From CANKJK01 sp964400405 (lineage in GTDB: Bacteria > Acidobacteriota > Vicinamibacteria > Vicinamibacterales > UBA2999), in the NCBI GenBank assembly GCA_964400405.1, contig CAYNUO010000005.1, forward strand, positions 8,847-72,846: DNA of 64,000 nucleotides, written 5' to 3'. The notes under the pieces are model-generated. The model saw only the letters and a program-made list of their open reading frames with translations. It was not told the DNA's origin and did no database searches. Below, one piece after another: positions 1 to 12,408 of the stretch (the stretch's first letter is position 1; the number at the start of each line of letters is the position of its first letter). A program made the position numbers and the translations under genes.

Positions 1-174
1 CGCCGAGGATCCGCGTGCGCGTGGTCTGGGGCTTGTCGGAGGTGATGGCCACCTTCTCCCCCACCAGCCGGTTGAGCAGCGTTGACTTGCCCGCGTTCGG
101 GCGGCCCACCAGCGCCACGGTGCCGGAGCGCAACGCGCCGGGGAGTGCCGGGCCTGGTGTGGGTTCGTCAGACA

Positions 175-175
<1 letters not shown>
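1..175 (-). CDS. era: GTPase Era, N-terminal part (runs off the window)
   Basis: Only the first 58 codons are present; the gene continues beyond position 1. The translation shows a P-loop GRPNAGKSTLLNRLVG followed by the switch I stretch SDKPQTTRTRILG, which together are diagnostic of Era, the GTPase that binds 16S rRNA and helps mature the 30S subunit. The ATG at 175-173 overlaps the TGA of the CorC-like gene (TGATG), so the two are translationally coupled. The order phoH-ybeY-corC-era is a widely conserved ribosome-maturation cluster, which supports the call. The extra about 15 residues before the G1 box are normal for the family. Confidence 0.95.
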
Positions 176-1418
<1,243 letters not shown>

Positions 1419-1422
<4 letters not shown>

Positions 1423-1898
1423 GCGTGCGCCCGCTCGATGAGACCCGACGGCAGACCGTGCCGTGCGCGCAGGCGGCGCTCGACACGCGCCATCTGGCCG
1501 TCGTCCGTTTCGTGGTCGTAGCCCATCAGGTGCAGCAGGCCGTGCAGCGCGAGCACCTTCAACTCTACCGCCAGCGAGTGCCCCGCCTCCCGGGCCTGCC
1601 GGCGCGCCACACCGGTGGCGATGACGACGTCGCCGATCGACCCGTCGAGCGGAGCGCACGGAAACGACAGTACGTCCGTGGCCTTGTCCATTCGGCGGAA
1701 CTGCCTGTTCAATGCACGGACGCGGGCGTCGCTGAGCAGGGCCACGCAGACCGACCCCTTCGCGCGGGCAGGAGCCGCGGCCGAGAGCCACGCGGCGAGG
1801 CCACGGGCCGCCGTGACGCCGCCGGCCACGACATCAACGGCGAGCCGGGGCGCGACCCGCTTCTTCCCGGTTGGCGTCGGTCGAGGGCGTGCCGGCAC
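1419..1898 (-). CDS. ybeY: Endoribonuclease YbeY (16S rRNA maturation)
   Basis: The zinc-binding signature HGLLHLMGYDHETD lies near the C-terminus and identifies the UPF0054/YbeY metal-dependent RNase involved in 16S rRNA 3'-end maturation and ribosome quality control. A GTG at 1898-1896, one base after the phoH stop, gives 159 residues, the normal family size; a later GTG at 1856 would also retain the whole domain. The 3' end overlaps the next gene by four bases. The longer reading frame upstream lies inside phoH and is not coding in this frame. Confidence 0.92.
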
Positions 1899-1899
1899 G

Positions 1900-2900
<1,001 letters not shown>

Positions 2901-2904
<4 letters not shown>

Positions 2905-4676
2905 TTCGTGATCTGGATGTGGAGTTCCTTCAGCTGCCGCGCGTCCACAGCCGATGGTGCGTCCGACATCTGATCGACGGCAGCCGCCGTCTTCGGGAAC
3001 GCCATGACCTCGCGAATCGACGACTCCCCGGCCAGCAGCGCCGCCAGCCGGTCGAGGCCGAGGGCGATACCGCCGTGCGGCGGCGTGCCGTACTCGAGCG
3101 CCTCGAGGAAGAAGCCGAAGCGTGACGCCGCGTCCTCCTTGCTGATGTTCAGCAGCGAGAAGATCCGGCTCTGCAGCGCCGCGTCGTGGATACGGATGCT
3201 GCCGCCGCCGATCTCGCTGCCGTTCAGCACCAGGTCGTAGGCTTTCGCCCGAGCCTTGCCGGGGTCCGTCTCCATCAGCGGCAGGTCGGCATCCATCGGC
3301 GACGTGAACGGGTGATGCATCGCGACGAACCGCTTGTCCTCGGCGTCCCACTCGAGCAGCGGGAAGTCGAGCACCCACAGGAAGCGGAAGTCCCTGCCGT
3401 CCAGCATGCCCTTGCGCTTGGCGAGGCTCAGCCGGATCTGGCCGAGCAGCTTCGACGCGGTGTCCGGTTCGCCGGCCGAGATCAGCAGCAGGTCGCCGTT
3501 GCCGCAGCCGGCGGCGTCCAGCGCACGCACGACCTCGGCCTCGCCGAGCGCCTTCATGACCGAGCTCGTGACCGTGCCGTCGTCCGCGCGGCGCGCCCAG
3601 ACGAGGCCGCTGGCGCCGAGCGCCTTGGCTTCGTCGACCAGGCCGTCCACCTCGCTGCGCGAATAGGCGCCCGCGTTCTTGACGACGAAGCCGCGCACCG
3701 TGCCCCCGCCGTTGACGATTTCCTTGAACACGCGGAACTGCGAGTCCGTGAACAGGGGGCCCAGGTCCTGAATCGGCATCCCCGGCCGCAGGTCCGGCTT
3801 GTCGGAGCCGTACTTCGCCATCGCCTCGGCGTACGGCATCCGCAGGAACGGCGTCTCGACCTTCACGCCGATCAGGTCGAACACGCGGACCATCAGCGGT
3901 TCGATGAGGTCGAAGATCGTCTCCTGGCGCGCGAACGACATCTCCACGTCGACCTGCGTGAACTCCGGCTGCCGGTCGGCACGCAGGTCTTCGTCGCGAA
4001 AGCACTTGCAGATCTGCATGTACTTGTCCATGCCGGACACCATCAGGATCTGCTTGAAGAGCTGCGGCGACTGCGGCAGTGCGAAGAACTCGCCCGGGTG
4101 CACGCGGCTCGGCACGAGGTAGTCGCGCGCGCCCTCCGGCGTGGACTTCGTCAGGATCGGCGTTTCGATCTCGAGGAAGCCTTCTTCGTCGAAGTAGCGG
4201 CGAATGACGGTCGTCAGCCGGTGGCGCAGGATGATGTTGGACTGCAGCCGCGGCCGCCGAAGGTCGAGATAGCGGTACTTCAGGCGGACGTCCTCCGACA
4301 CGGGCGAATCGTCGGCGACCTGGAACGGCGGCGTCTTCGCCTCGTTCAGCAGCGTCAGCGTGCGCACGACGACTTCCACGTCGCCCGTCTCGAGCTTCGG
4401 ATTGACCGTCTCGGCCGAGCGCCGGCGCACCGTACCAGCGAGCCCGACGACGAACTCGGACCGCAGCTTCTTGGCCTTTGTCAGCGTCGCATCGTCGTCC
4501 GCGTCGAAGACCACCTGGGTCACGCCGCTCCGATCCCGGACGTCGACGAACAGCACGCCGCCGAGGTCGCGGACGCGGTGCACCCAGCCCAGCAGCACCA
4601 CGTCCTTGCCCACATCGCCCGTGCGCAGCGCGCCGCAGGTGTGCGTGCGTGTCAGGTCACCCAGTTGCTCAGCCAC
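2901..4676 (-). CDS. aspS: Aspartyl-tRNA synthetase
   Basis: This 591-residue class II synthetase has the N-terminal OB-fold anticodon domain (WVHRVRDLGGVLFVDVRDRS), motif 2 (CFRDEDLRADRQPEFTQVD), the bacterial GAD insertion, and motif 3 (GLDRLAALLAG). Length and architecture are those of bacterial-type AspRS. The GTG at 4676 overlaps the 3' end of hisS by eight bases, and the 3' end overlaps phoH by four, so it lies in the middle of a tightly packed operon. Whether it is discriminating or also charges tRNA-Asn cannot be settled here; no gatCAB genes occur in the window. Confidence 0.97.
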
Positions 4677-6027
4677 GAACCTCTCCTAGAAAACCCGCAA
4701 TGACGCCGGCCGCCCCGTCCTGGGGCGCGGTTTCCTGCCGGCCGTCGGCGAGCCGCTTGATGGTGACCGTCCCGGCCGCCACCTCCGACTCGCCCAGAAT
4801 CGCCACCACGGGAATGCCGCACCCGCTGGCGTATTTGAGCTGTTTGCCCATCTTATCCACGTCCGGGTAGACCAGCACCCGCAGGCCGCCCTGCCGGAGG
4901 ACACCCGCCAGGCGTATTGCCAGCCCGGTGTCTTCGCCCCGGAACACCGTGACCATCACGTCCGCCGGCGCGGCGGACAGCTCTGCCGGAAACAGGTTCC
5001 GCTCCCCCATCACGACGAGGATGCGCTCCAGCCCGAGCGAGAACCCGCACGCGGGCACCTGCTCGCCCGAGAACATGCCCACGAGGCCGTCGTAGCGACC
5101 GCCGCCGCCGAGGCTGCCCGGCAGGTCCGCGACGGCGATCTCGAAGATCGCCCCGGTGTAATACGACAGCCCGCGCGCCAGCGCGGGGTCCACGCGGAGA
5201 TGTCCGGCCGCGGGCGTGCCCGCGGCCAGCGTCAGGATCTCGCGCAGGTTCGCGATGAACGGCGGCTCGTCGCCACCCGGCTTCGTCACAAACGCCGCCA
5301 GTCGCGACAGCGCCGCGGCGTTGTCCGCATCGGTCGCGGCGAACACACCGAGCAGCGCCTGCGCCGCGTCCGCGGCCACGCCCCGCGCGGTCAGCTCGCC
5401 CGTCACGCCGTCCGCGCCGATCTTGTCGAGCTTGTCGACCGCGATCAGCGCCTCCCCGTGCAGCGCGTCCGGCACCCCCGCCGCCTGGAGCACGGCGCGC
5501 AGCAGCTCACGATGGTTGAGCCGGATCGCGAAGTCCGTAAAGCCAAGATCGGTCAGCACCTCGCTGACGGCGCCGCAGAGCTCCGCCTCGATGGCCGGCG
5601 ACGTGGACCCGAGCGCGTCGACGTCGCACTGGTAGAACTCTCGGAACCGCCCGCGCGCCGGGCGGTCGGCGCGCCAGACCGGCTGAATCTGGTACCGGCG
5701 GAAGAGCCGCGGCAGCTTCGCGCGGTGCTCGGCCACGACCCGCGCCAGCGGCACCGTCAGGTCGTAGCGCAGCGCGAGGTCCGCCTGCCCGGTCGCCTCG
5801 TGCTCGCCGCGCTTCAGGATCTTGAAGATGAGCTGATTGCCCTCTTCGCCGTACTTCCCGAGCAGCGTCTCGATGTTCTCGACTGCCGGCGTCTCGAGCG
5901 GCTCGAAGCCGTACGAGCGATAGACGCGCGTGACGACATCGATGACGAACTCCCGGCGGCGCACGTCCGCCGGCAGGAAGTCGCGCATGCCGCGCGCCGG
6001 GCCCGTATTCAGCTTCGGGGTACTCAC
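4669..6027 (-). CDS. hisS: Histidyl-tRNA synthetase
   Basis: The 452-residue product carries ALRYDLTVPLAR, the motif 2 region GRFREFYQCDVD, the histidine-binding LSYYTGAIFE, a GGGRYDGL motif and motif 3 GFSLGLERIL, followed by a C-terminal anticodon-binding domain. The start is the GTG at 6027, which overlaps the stop of the carbonic-anhydrase-like gene (GTGA) and gives the usual N-terminus just before GMRDFLP. The frame upstream of it is a shadow. hisS and aspS are adjacent in many bacteria. Confidence 0.96.
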   Translation of the reverse strand: MSTPKLNTGPARGMRDFLPADVRRREFVIDVVTRVYRSYGFEPLETPAVENIETLLGKYGEEGNQLIFKILKRGEHEATGQADLALRYDLTVPLARVVAEHRAKLPRLFRRYQIQPVWRADRPARGRFREFYQCDVDALGSTSPAIEAELCGAVSEVLTDLGFTDFAIRLNHRELLRAVLQAAGVPDALHGEALIAVDKLDKIGADGVTGELTARGVAADAAQALLGVFAATDADNAAALSRLAAFVTKPGGDEPPFIANLREILTLAAGTPAAGHLRVDPALARGLSYYTGAIFEIAVADLPGSLGGGGRYDGLVGMFSGEQVPACGFSLGLERILVVMGERNLFPAELSAAPADVMVTVFRGEDTGLAIRLAGVLRQGGLRVLVYPDVDKMGKQLKYASGCGIPVVAILGESEVAAGTVTIKRLADGRQETAPQDGAAGVIAGFLGEVRG

Positions 6028-6551
6028 GCGTTCGCGACCGCTGCCGGCATGTAGTCCAGCCGGTACTTCACGTAGCTCGCGGCGTACTTGTCGAGGGAGG
6101 CATCCTCTTCCGGCGTCACCGGGCGGCGCACCTTCGCCGGCGCGCCCATCACCATGGACCCGGGCGGAATCTGCATTCCCTCGGGCACCAGCGTGCCGGC
6201 CGCGATGATGGACCCGGTGCCGATCCGGCAGCCGTTCAGCAGGATCGCGCCCATGCCGATCAGGCACCGGTCCTCGACCGTGCAGCCGTGCACGAGGGCC
6301 CCGTGGCCGATCGTCACGTTCGCGCCGATGACGCACGCATACGACGGCACGCGGTTCACGTGGATGATGGTCCCGTCCTGGACGTTGGTGCGGTCGCCGA
6401 TGCGAATGCTGTTCACGTCGCCGCGGATGACGACGTTCATCCAGACGCCGCACTCCCTGCCGATGTGGACGTCCCCGATGACCTGGGCGGACTGGTCCAC
6501 GAACACGGAGGGGTCGATGGTCGGGAGAATCTGGCGAAACGGGCGGATCAC
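6024..6551 (-). CDS. Gamma-class carbonic anhydrase-like hexapeptide-repeat protein
   Basis: This is a left-handed beta-helix protein of about 175 residues built of hexapeptide repeats. The three zinc histidines typical of gamma-carbonic anhydrases are visible in IIHVNR and TIGHGALVHGC, so hydration of CO2 is possible, although many relatives (YrdA/PaaY) have no proven activity. Two GTGs are possible starts, at 6557 and 6551. I prefer 6551 because it gives the family-typical MIRPF N-terminus and lies seven bases after a TAAGAT box. The gene leads the operon hisS-aspS-phoH-ybeY-corC-era. Confidence 0.88.
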   Translation of the reverse strand: MIRPFRQILPTIDPSVFVDQSAQVIGDVHIGRECGVWMNVVIRGDVNSIRIGDRTNVQDGTIIHVNRVPSYACVIGANVTIGHGALVHGCTVEDRCLIGMGAILLNGCRIGTGSIIAAGTLVPEGMQIPPGSMVMGAPAKVRRPVTPEEDASLDKYAASYVKYRLDYMPAAVANA

Positions 6552-6558
6552 GCCCACG

Positions 6559-6564
6559 ATCTTA
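6559..6564 (-). promoter_or_regulatory. -10-like box TAAGAT, seven bases before the GTG at 6551
   Basis: The box is TAAGAT on the minus strand, then seven bases, then GTG. With a start point about seven bases after the box the mRNA would begin at the start codon. No purine-rich ribosome binding site intervenes. It belongs to a recurrent pattern in this window. Confidence 0.5.
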
Positions 6565-6590
6565 GCGTGAGCGGGCGTCCCCCGCGCACG

Positions 6591-7148
6591 TCACATGCGC
6601 GGGAGCGTGAGGCCCGTCTGGGCCTGGTACTTGCCCTTCTTGTCCTTGTACGAGACCTCGCAGACCTCGTCGCTCTGGAAGAACAGCACCTGCGCGATGC
6701 CCTCGTGGGCGTAGATCTTGGCGGGCAGCGGCGTCGTATTGGAGATCTCCAGCGTGACGTTGCCCTCCCACTCGGGCTCGAACGGCGTCACGTTGACGAT
6801 GATGCCGCAGCGGGCGTAGGTGGACTTGCCGAGGCAGACCGTCAGCACGTCGCGCGGGATGCGGAAGTACTCGACCGTCCGGGCCAGCGCGAACGAGTTC
6901 GGCGGCACGATGCAGACATCCGTCTTGATGTCCACGAACGACCGGGCGTCGAAGTTCTTCGGGTCGATCACCGTGCTGTTGATGTTGGTGAAGACCTTGA
7001 ACTCGTCGGCCACGCGGATGTCGTAGCCGTAGGACGAGAGCCCGTAGGACACGACGCCCGCACGCACCTGCCGGTCCTCGAACGGCTCGATCATCTTGTG
7101 CTCGAGGGCCATCTTCCGGATCCACTTGTCAGACTTGATCGAGGGCAT
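6591..7148 (-). CDS. dcd: dCTP deaminase
   Basis: The 185-residue protein matches bacterial Dcd in length. It has the dUTPase-like fold motifs, including LGKSTYARCGIIVN and the catalytic-Glu segment NVTLEISN. It converts dCTP to dUTP for thymidylate synthesis; I see no extra domain suggesting the bifunctional form, but that distinction rests on few residues. It lies downstream of ndk. Its GGAG ribosome binding site, just before the ATG at 7148, is inside one arm of a hairpin. Confidence 0.95.
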   Translation of the reverse strand: MPSIKSDKWIRKMALEHKMIEPFEDRQVRAGVVSYGLSSYGYDIRVADEFKVFTNINSTVIDPKNFDARSFVDIKTDVCIVPPNSFALARTVEYFRIPRDVLTVCLGKSTYARCGIIVNVTPFEPEWEGNVTLEISNTTPLPAKIYAHEGIAQVLFFQSDEVCEVSYKDKKGKYQAQTGLTLPRM

Positions 7149-7151
7149 CGC

Positions 7152-7183
7152 GACTCCGGAATACGGGCGCCGCGACCGGAGTC
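7152..7183 (-). terminator. Hairpin between ndk and dcd that includes the dcd ribosome binding site
   Basis: GACTCCGG (7152-7159) pairs perfectly with CCGGAGTC (7176-7183) across a 16-base loop. In the minus-strand mRNA the downstream arm contains the dcd GGAG. The hairpin could end ndk transcripts or mask dcd translation. No U-run follows. Confidence 0.4.
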
Positions 7184-7199
7184 ACGGCGCGATGACGGA

Positions 7200-7619
7200 C
7201 TAGTTGAGCTCGAGGCCCCGGAAGAAGTAGCCGAGTTCGAAGGCGGCCGTCTCGGGCGCATCCGACCCGTGGGTCGCGTTGTTGTCGATGGACCGGCCGA
7301 AGTCCTTGCGCATCGTGCCGGGCTCGGCCTTCGCCGGGTCCGTTGCGCCCATCAGCGCGCGCCACTTGAGAATCGCGCCGTCGGCCTCGAGCGCCAGCAG
7401 CACGCAGGGGCCGGACGACATGAAGTCCGTCAGCGCGCCGAAGAACGGCCGCGCGCTGTGCACCGCGTAGAAGCCCTCGGCTTCCTTCTTGGTGAGGTGC
7501 TGCAGGCGCATGGCCCGCACGGTGAAACCCGCCTCTTCGATGCGCGCGAGGATCTTGCCGGCCAGCTTCGCCTGGACGGCGTCGGGCTTGATGATTGCGA
7601 ATGTGCGTTCGATAGCCAT
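7200..7619 (-). CDS. ndk: Nucleoside diphosphate kinase
   Basis: At 139 residues this is a standard NDK, which moves phosphate between NTPs and NDPs through a phosphohistidine. The N-terminal ERTFAIIKPDAV and the active-site histidine segment NATHGSDAPETA are both intact. A good GGAG sequence lies seven bases before the ATG at 7619. It sits downstream of sucD; succinyl-CoA synthetase makes ATP or GTP and the two enzymes are often linked genomically. Confidence 0.97.
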   Translation of the reverse strand: MAIERTFAIIKPDAVQAKLAGKILARIEEAGFTVRAMRLQHLTKKEAEGFYAVHSARPFFGALTDFMSSGPCVLLALEADGAILKWRALMGATDPAKAEPGTMRKDFGRSIDNNATHGSDAPETAAFELGYFFRGLELN

Positions 7620-7658
7620 GAATCTCCGTGTGTTCCTGTGTTGAAAGGCTGCGCCCGC

Positions 7659-8534
7659 CTAGCGGCCGAGCAGTTCCTGCATCGCCTTGCCCATGTCGGC
7701 CGGGCTCTTCACGACGCGCACGCCGGCCGCGGACAACGCGTCCATCTTCTCGGCCGCCGTGCCCGACCCGCCCGAGATGATCGCGCCGGCGTGCCCCATC
7801 CGGCGTCCGGGCGGCGCCGTCTGACCGGCGATGAAGCCGACCACCGGCTTCGTGAACTCGGCCTTGATGTAGGCCGCGGCCTCCTGCTCGGCGGTGCCGC
7901 CGATCTCGCCGATCATGATGACGGCCTCGGTGTCCGGGTCGTCCTTGAAGAGCTTCAGCGCGTCGATGTGGCTGGTGCCGATGAGCGGGTCACCGCCGAT
8001 GCCGATGCACGTGGTCTGCCCCATGCCGACCTTCGACAGCTGGTGGATGGCTTCGTAGGTCAGCGTGCCCGACTTCGACACGATGCCGATCCGGCCCTCG
8101 CGGACGATGTTGTGCGGGATGATGCCCGCCTTGCCCTTGCCGGGCGAGATGATGCCCGGGCAGTTCGGCCCGATCAGGCGCGTCTTCGGGTGGCTTTCGA
8201 GGAAGGTCACGGCCTTCAGCATGTCGACCACCGGAATGCCCTCGGTGATGCAGACGACCAGCTCGATGCCCGCGTCCGCGGCCTCCATGATCGCGTCGGC
8301 CGCAAACGGCGGCGGCACGAAGATCACCGAGGCGTTCGCGCCGGTCTTCGCGCGCGCATCCGCGACCGTATTGAAGATCGCGAAGCCTTCGTGCGTCGAC
8401 CCGCCCTTGCCGGGCGAGGTGCCGCCGACGACGTTGGTGCCGTAGGCCGCGGCCTGCTTGCCGTGGAACGTGCCTTCCTTGCCGGTCAGCCCCTGGACGA
8501 TGAGGCGGGTGTTCTTGTCGAGGAGGACGGCCAT
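7659..8534 (-). CDS. sucD: Succinyl-CoA synthetase (ADP-forming) alpha subunit
   Basis: The 291-residue product contains the CoA-binding Rossmann domain, GLTGKEGTFH near the N-terminus and the phosphohistidine loop GHAGAIISGGSGTA. It pairs with SucC to convert succinyl-CoA to succinate with substrate-level phosphorylation. The ATG follows the sucC TAG by two bases, so the subunits are co-translated. Confidence 0.97.
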   Translation of the reverse strand: MAVLLDKNTRLIVQGLTGKEGTFHGKQAAAYGTNVVGGTSPGKGGSTHEGFAIFNTVADARAKTGANASVIFVPPPFAADAIMEAADAGIELVVCITEGIPVVDMLKAVTFLESHPKTRLIGPNCPGIISPGKGKAGIIPHNIVREGRIGIVSKSGTLTYEAIHQLSKVGMGQTTCIGIGGDPLIGTSHIDALKLFKDDPDTEAVIMIGEIGGTAEQEAAAYIKAEFTKPVVGFIAGQTAPPGRRMGHAGAIISGGSGTAAEKMDALSAAGVRVVKSPADMGKAMQELLGR

Positions 8535-8536
8535 GA

Positions 8537-9706
<1,170 letters not shown>

Positions 9707-9714
9707 AGTATGCA

Positions 9715-9720
9715 ATCGTA
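9715..9720 (-). promoter_or_regulatory. -10-like box TACGAT ahead of sucC
   Basis: TACGAT on the minus strand ends eight bases before the TTG at 9706, leaving almost no 5' leader. It lies on the sucC side of the sucC/sdhC divergent region. No clear -35 hexamer is visible. Confidence 0.4.
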
Positions 9721-9751
9721 GTCAGCGCTTCGGCGGCCGGTCAAGCGCGGC

Positions 9752-9781
9752 TTGCGCGGTTTCGACGCACAAATCTACAAT
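9752..9781 (+). promoter_or_regulatory. Putative sigma-70-type promoter for sdhCAB
   Basis: A TTGCGC (9752-9757) and a TACAAT (9776-9781) are separated by 18 bases. The predicted start point near 9788 leaves a leader of about 40 nt before the sdhC ATG at 9830, which has GGAG at 9821-9824. Confidence 0.5.
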
Positions 9782-9829
9782 TGGAAGGTTTGTGACGGCA
9801 GCACGGGGCTCGCCGTCTGTGGAGTCCTC

Positions 9830-10498
9830 ATGTCGTCACGTCCGTTAGCGTCGTCGGTCGGCACCAAGCTGGTCGTCGGCATCACGGGACTGTTCCTCTT
9901 CATCTACCTTCTGGTCCACATCGCGGGCAATCTCGTGGTGTTCGCCGGACCCGACACGTTCAACCAGTACGCGGGCGCGCTCGCAGCCAACCCGCTCATC
10001 ATCGTCATCGAGGTCGTGCTGCTGCTGGGCTTTCTGGCCCATGTGGTCAAGGCGGTCGGCATGACGCTGCGGAACAGGAAGGCGCGCCCGGTCGCCTATG
10101 CCGTCAAGAAGCCGGCCGGGGGCGCGAGCCGGAAGTCGTTCGCGTCATCGACGATGATCCTGTCGGGGATCTGGCTGCTCGTCTTCGTGGTCCTCCACGT
10201 CTACGGCTTCAAGTTCGCGCCGGCGCCGATGACCGCCGATGGCCACCGCGATCTGTACGCGATGGAAATGGGCTACTTCGCGAATCCGGCCCTGGTCGCG
10301 TTCTACGTGCTGACCATGGTGGTGGTCGGCACGCACCTGTTCCACGGCATCTCGAGCGCCTTCCAGTCGCTCGGGCTCGACCACCCGGCCTGGACGCCGC
10401 GGATCCTGCTGTTCGGCAAGGTCGCGGCGTCGCTCATCGCGGCGCTCTTCATCCTCATCGCCCTCTGGGCCTACGTCACGGGAGGCGTGCAGGCATGA
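9830..10498 (+). CDS. sdhC: Succinate dehydrogenase cytochrome b subunit, single large SdhC type
   Basis: The 222-residue protein has five hydrophobic segments with histidines in membrane-proximal positions (LLVHIAGN, LAHVVKAV, VLHVYGF, GTHLFHGISSAF). This is the layout of type B quinone oxidoreductases, in which one five-helix subunit carries two hemes and no SdhD is needed. The ATG at 9830 is chosen over an upstream in-frame start because of the GGAG sequence five bases before it. The next gene overlaps by four bases. Type B enzymes in other bacteria use menaquinone, so that is the inferred partner. Confidence 0.93.
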   Translation: MSSRPLASSVGTKLVVGITGLFLFIYLLVHIAGNLVVFAGPDTFNQYAGALAANPLIIVIEVVLLLGFLAHVVKAVGMTLRNRKARPVAYAVKKPAGGASRKSFASSTMILSGIWLLVFVVLHVYGFKFAPAPMTADGHRDLYAMEMGYFANPALVAFYVLTMVVVGTHLFHGISSAFQSLGLDHPAWTPRILLFGKVAASLIAALFILIALWAYVTGGVQA

Positions 10499-12408
10499 TT
10501 CTCGACTCCAAGATTCCGTCGGGTCCCGTTGGCTCGAAGTGGGACCGCGCACGGTTCGAGAACAAGCTGGTCAACCCGGCCAACCGGCGTAAATACACCA
10601 TCATCGTCGTCGGCACGGGCCTGGCCGGCGCCTCGGCCGCGGCGTCCCTCGGCGAGCAGGGCTACAACGTCAAGTCGTTCTGCATCCAGGACAGCCCGCG
10701 CCGCGCGCACTCGATCGCCGCGCAGGGCGGAATCAACGCCGCGAAGAACTACCAGAACGACGGCGACAGCGTGTACCGGCTCTTCTACGACACTGTGAAG
10801 GGCGGCGACTACCGCGCGCGGGAGGCGAACGTCTACCGCCTGGCACAGGCGAGCGTGAACATCATCGACCAGTGCGTCGCCCAGGGCGTGCCGTTCGCGC
10901 GGGAGTACGGCGGCCTGCTCGACAACCGATCCTTCGGCGGATCCCAGGTCGAGCGCACGTTCTACGCGCGGGGCCAGACGGGCCAGCAGCTCCTGCTCGG
11001 CGCCTACTCCTCGATGATGCGGCAGGTGGCCGACAAGGCCGTCACGCTCTATCCCCGCCGCGAGATGCTCGACCTGGTCGTCATCGACGGCAAGGCCCGC
11101 GGCATCGTCGTGCGCAACCTCATCACCGGAGAGTTGGAGAGCCACGCCGGCGACGCGGTGCTCCTCGCCACGGGAGGCTACGGCACCGTCTACTACCTCT
11201 CCACCAACGCGGTGAACTCCAACGTGACGGCCGCGTGGCGCGCCCACAAGCGCGGCGCCGCCTTCGCGAATCCCTGCTACACGCAGATCCACCCGACCTG
11301 CATTCCGGTCAGCGGCGAACATCAGTCGAAGCTGACGCTGATGAGCGAGAGCCTGCGCAACGACGGGCGCGTGTGGGTGCCGAAGCAGAAGGGCGACACG
11401 CGGCCGCCGGAGCAGATTCCCGAGAGCGAACGCGACTACTACCTGGAACGGAAGTACCCGAGCTTCGGCAACCTCGTCCCCCGCGACGTGGCGTCCCGCA
11501 ACGCCAAACAGGCGTGTGACGACGGCCGCGGCGTCGGCGAGAGCGGCCTGGCCGTCTATCTGGACTTCGCGGACGCGATCAAGCGCGTCGGCGAGGACGT
11601 CATCCGGATGCGCTACGGGAACCTGTTCGACATGTACAACCGCATCACGGACGAGGATCCGTACAAGGTTCCGATGCGGATGTATCCGGCCATCCACTAC
11701 ACGATGGGCGGCCTCTGGGTGGACTACAACCTGCAGAGCACGATCCCGGGTCTGCACGTGCTCGGCGAAGCCAACTTCTCGGACCATGGCGCCAACCGGC
11801 TCGGTGCGAGCGCGCTGATGCAGGGTCTCGCCGACGGCTACTTCGTCATCCCGTACACGCTGGCCCACTATCTCGGCAGCACGACGCTGCCGGCCGTCTC
11901 CACCGACCACGACGCCTTCAAGGAGGCCAAGGCCGCAACGCAGGAACGCATCACCTCCCTGCTGAAGGTCAAGGGCAACCAGACGATTCGCTCCTTCCAC
12001 CGCCGTCTCGGCCAGATCATGTGGGACTACGCCGGCATGGCCCGCACCGACGCGGGGCTCCGCAAGGCGCTGGAGGATATTCCGAAGCTCCGCGAGGAGT
12101 TCTGGAACACGGTGTCCGTGCCGGGCGACCCCAACAACCTGAACCAGAGCCTCGAACACGCCGGCCGCGTGGCCGACTATCTGGAGTTCGGCGAGCTGCT
12201 CTGCCGGGACGCGCTGAACCGGACGGAATCATGCGGCGGCCACTTCCGCGAGGAGAGCCAGACGCCGGACGGCGAAGCGCAGCGCGACGACGAGAACTTC
12301 TCGTATGTCGCGGCCTGGGAGTTCCAGGGGGTCGGCAAGGCGCCGACGCTCCACAAGGAACCGCTGGTCTTCGAGGAAGTGCACCCCACGCAGAGGAGTT
12401 ACAAGTAG
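10495..12408 (+). CDS. sdhA: Succinate dehydrogenase / fumarate reductase flavoprotein subunit
   Basis: The 637-residue product has the FAD dinucleotide-binding VVGTGLAGASAAASLGE, the flavinylation segment RRAHSIAAQGGINAAK with the covalent-FAD histidine, and the HPTCIP substrate motif. It resembles the Bacteroides-type (non-proteobacterial) SdhA in length and in its GGDYRAREANV insertion. The ATG lies inside the sdhC stop (ATGA). It oxidises succinate to fumarate at the cytoplasmic face. Confidence 0.97.
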   Translation: MILDSKIPSGPVGSKWDRARFENKLVNPANRRKYTIIVVGTGLAGASAAASLGEQGYNVKSFCIQDSPRRAHSIAAQGGINAAKNYQNDGDSVYRLFYDTVKGGDYRAREANVYRLAQASVNIIDQCVAQGVPFAREYGGLLDNRSFGGSQVERTFYARGQTGQQLLLGAYSSMMRQVADKAVTLYPRREMLDLVVIDGKARGIVVRNLITGELESHAGDAVLLATGGYGTVYYLSTNAVNSNVTAAWRAHKRGAAFANPCYTQIHPTCIPVSGEHQSKLTLMSESLRNDGRVWVPKQKGDTRPPEQIPESERDYYLERKYPSFGNLVPRDVASRNAKQACDDGRGVGESGLAVYLDFADAIKRVGEDVIRMRYGNLFDMYNRITDEDPYKVPMRMYPAIHYTMGGLWVDYNLQSTIPGLHVLGEANFSDHGANRLGASALMQGLADGYFVIPYTLAHYLGSTTLPAVSTDHDAFKEAKAATQERITSLLKVKGNQTIRSFHRRLGQIMWDYAGMARTDAGLRKALEDIPKLREEFWNTVSVPGDPNNLNQSLEHAGRVADYLEFGELLCRDALNRTESCGGHFREESQTPDGEAQRDDENFSYVAAWEFQGVGKAPTLHKEPLVFEEVHPTQRSYK

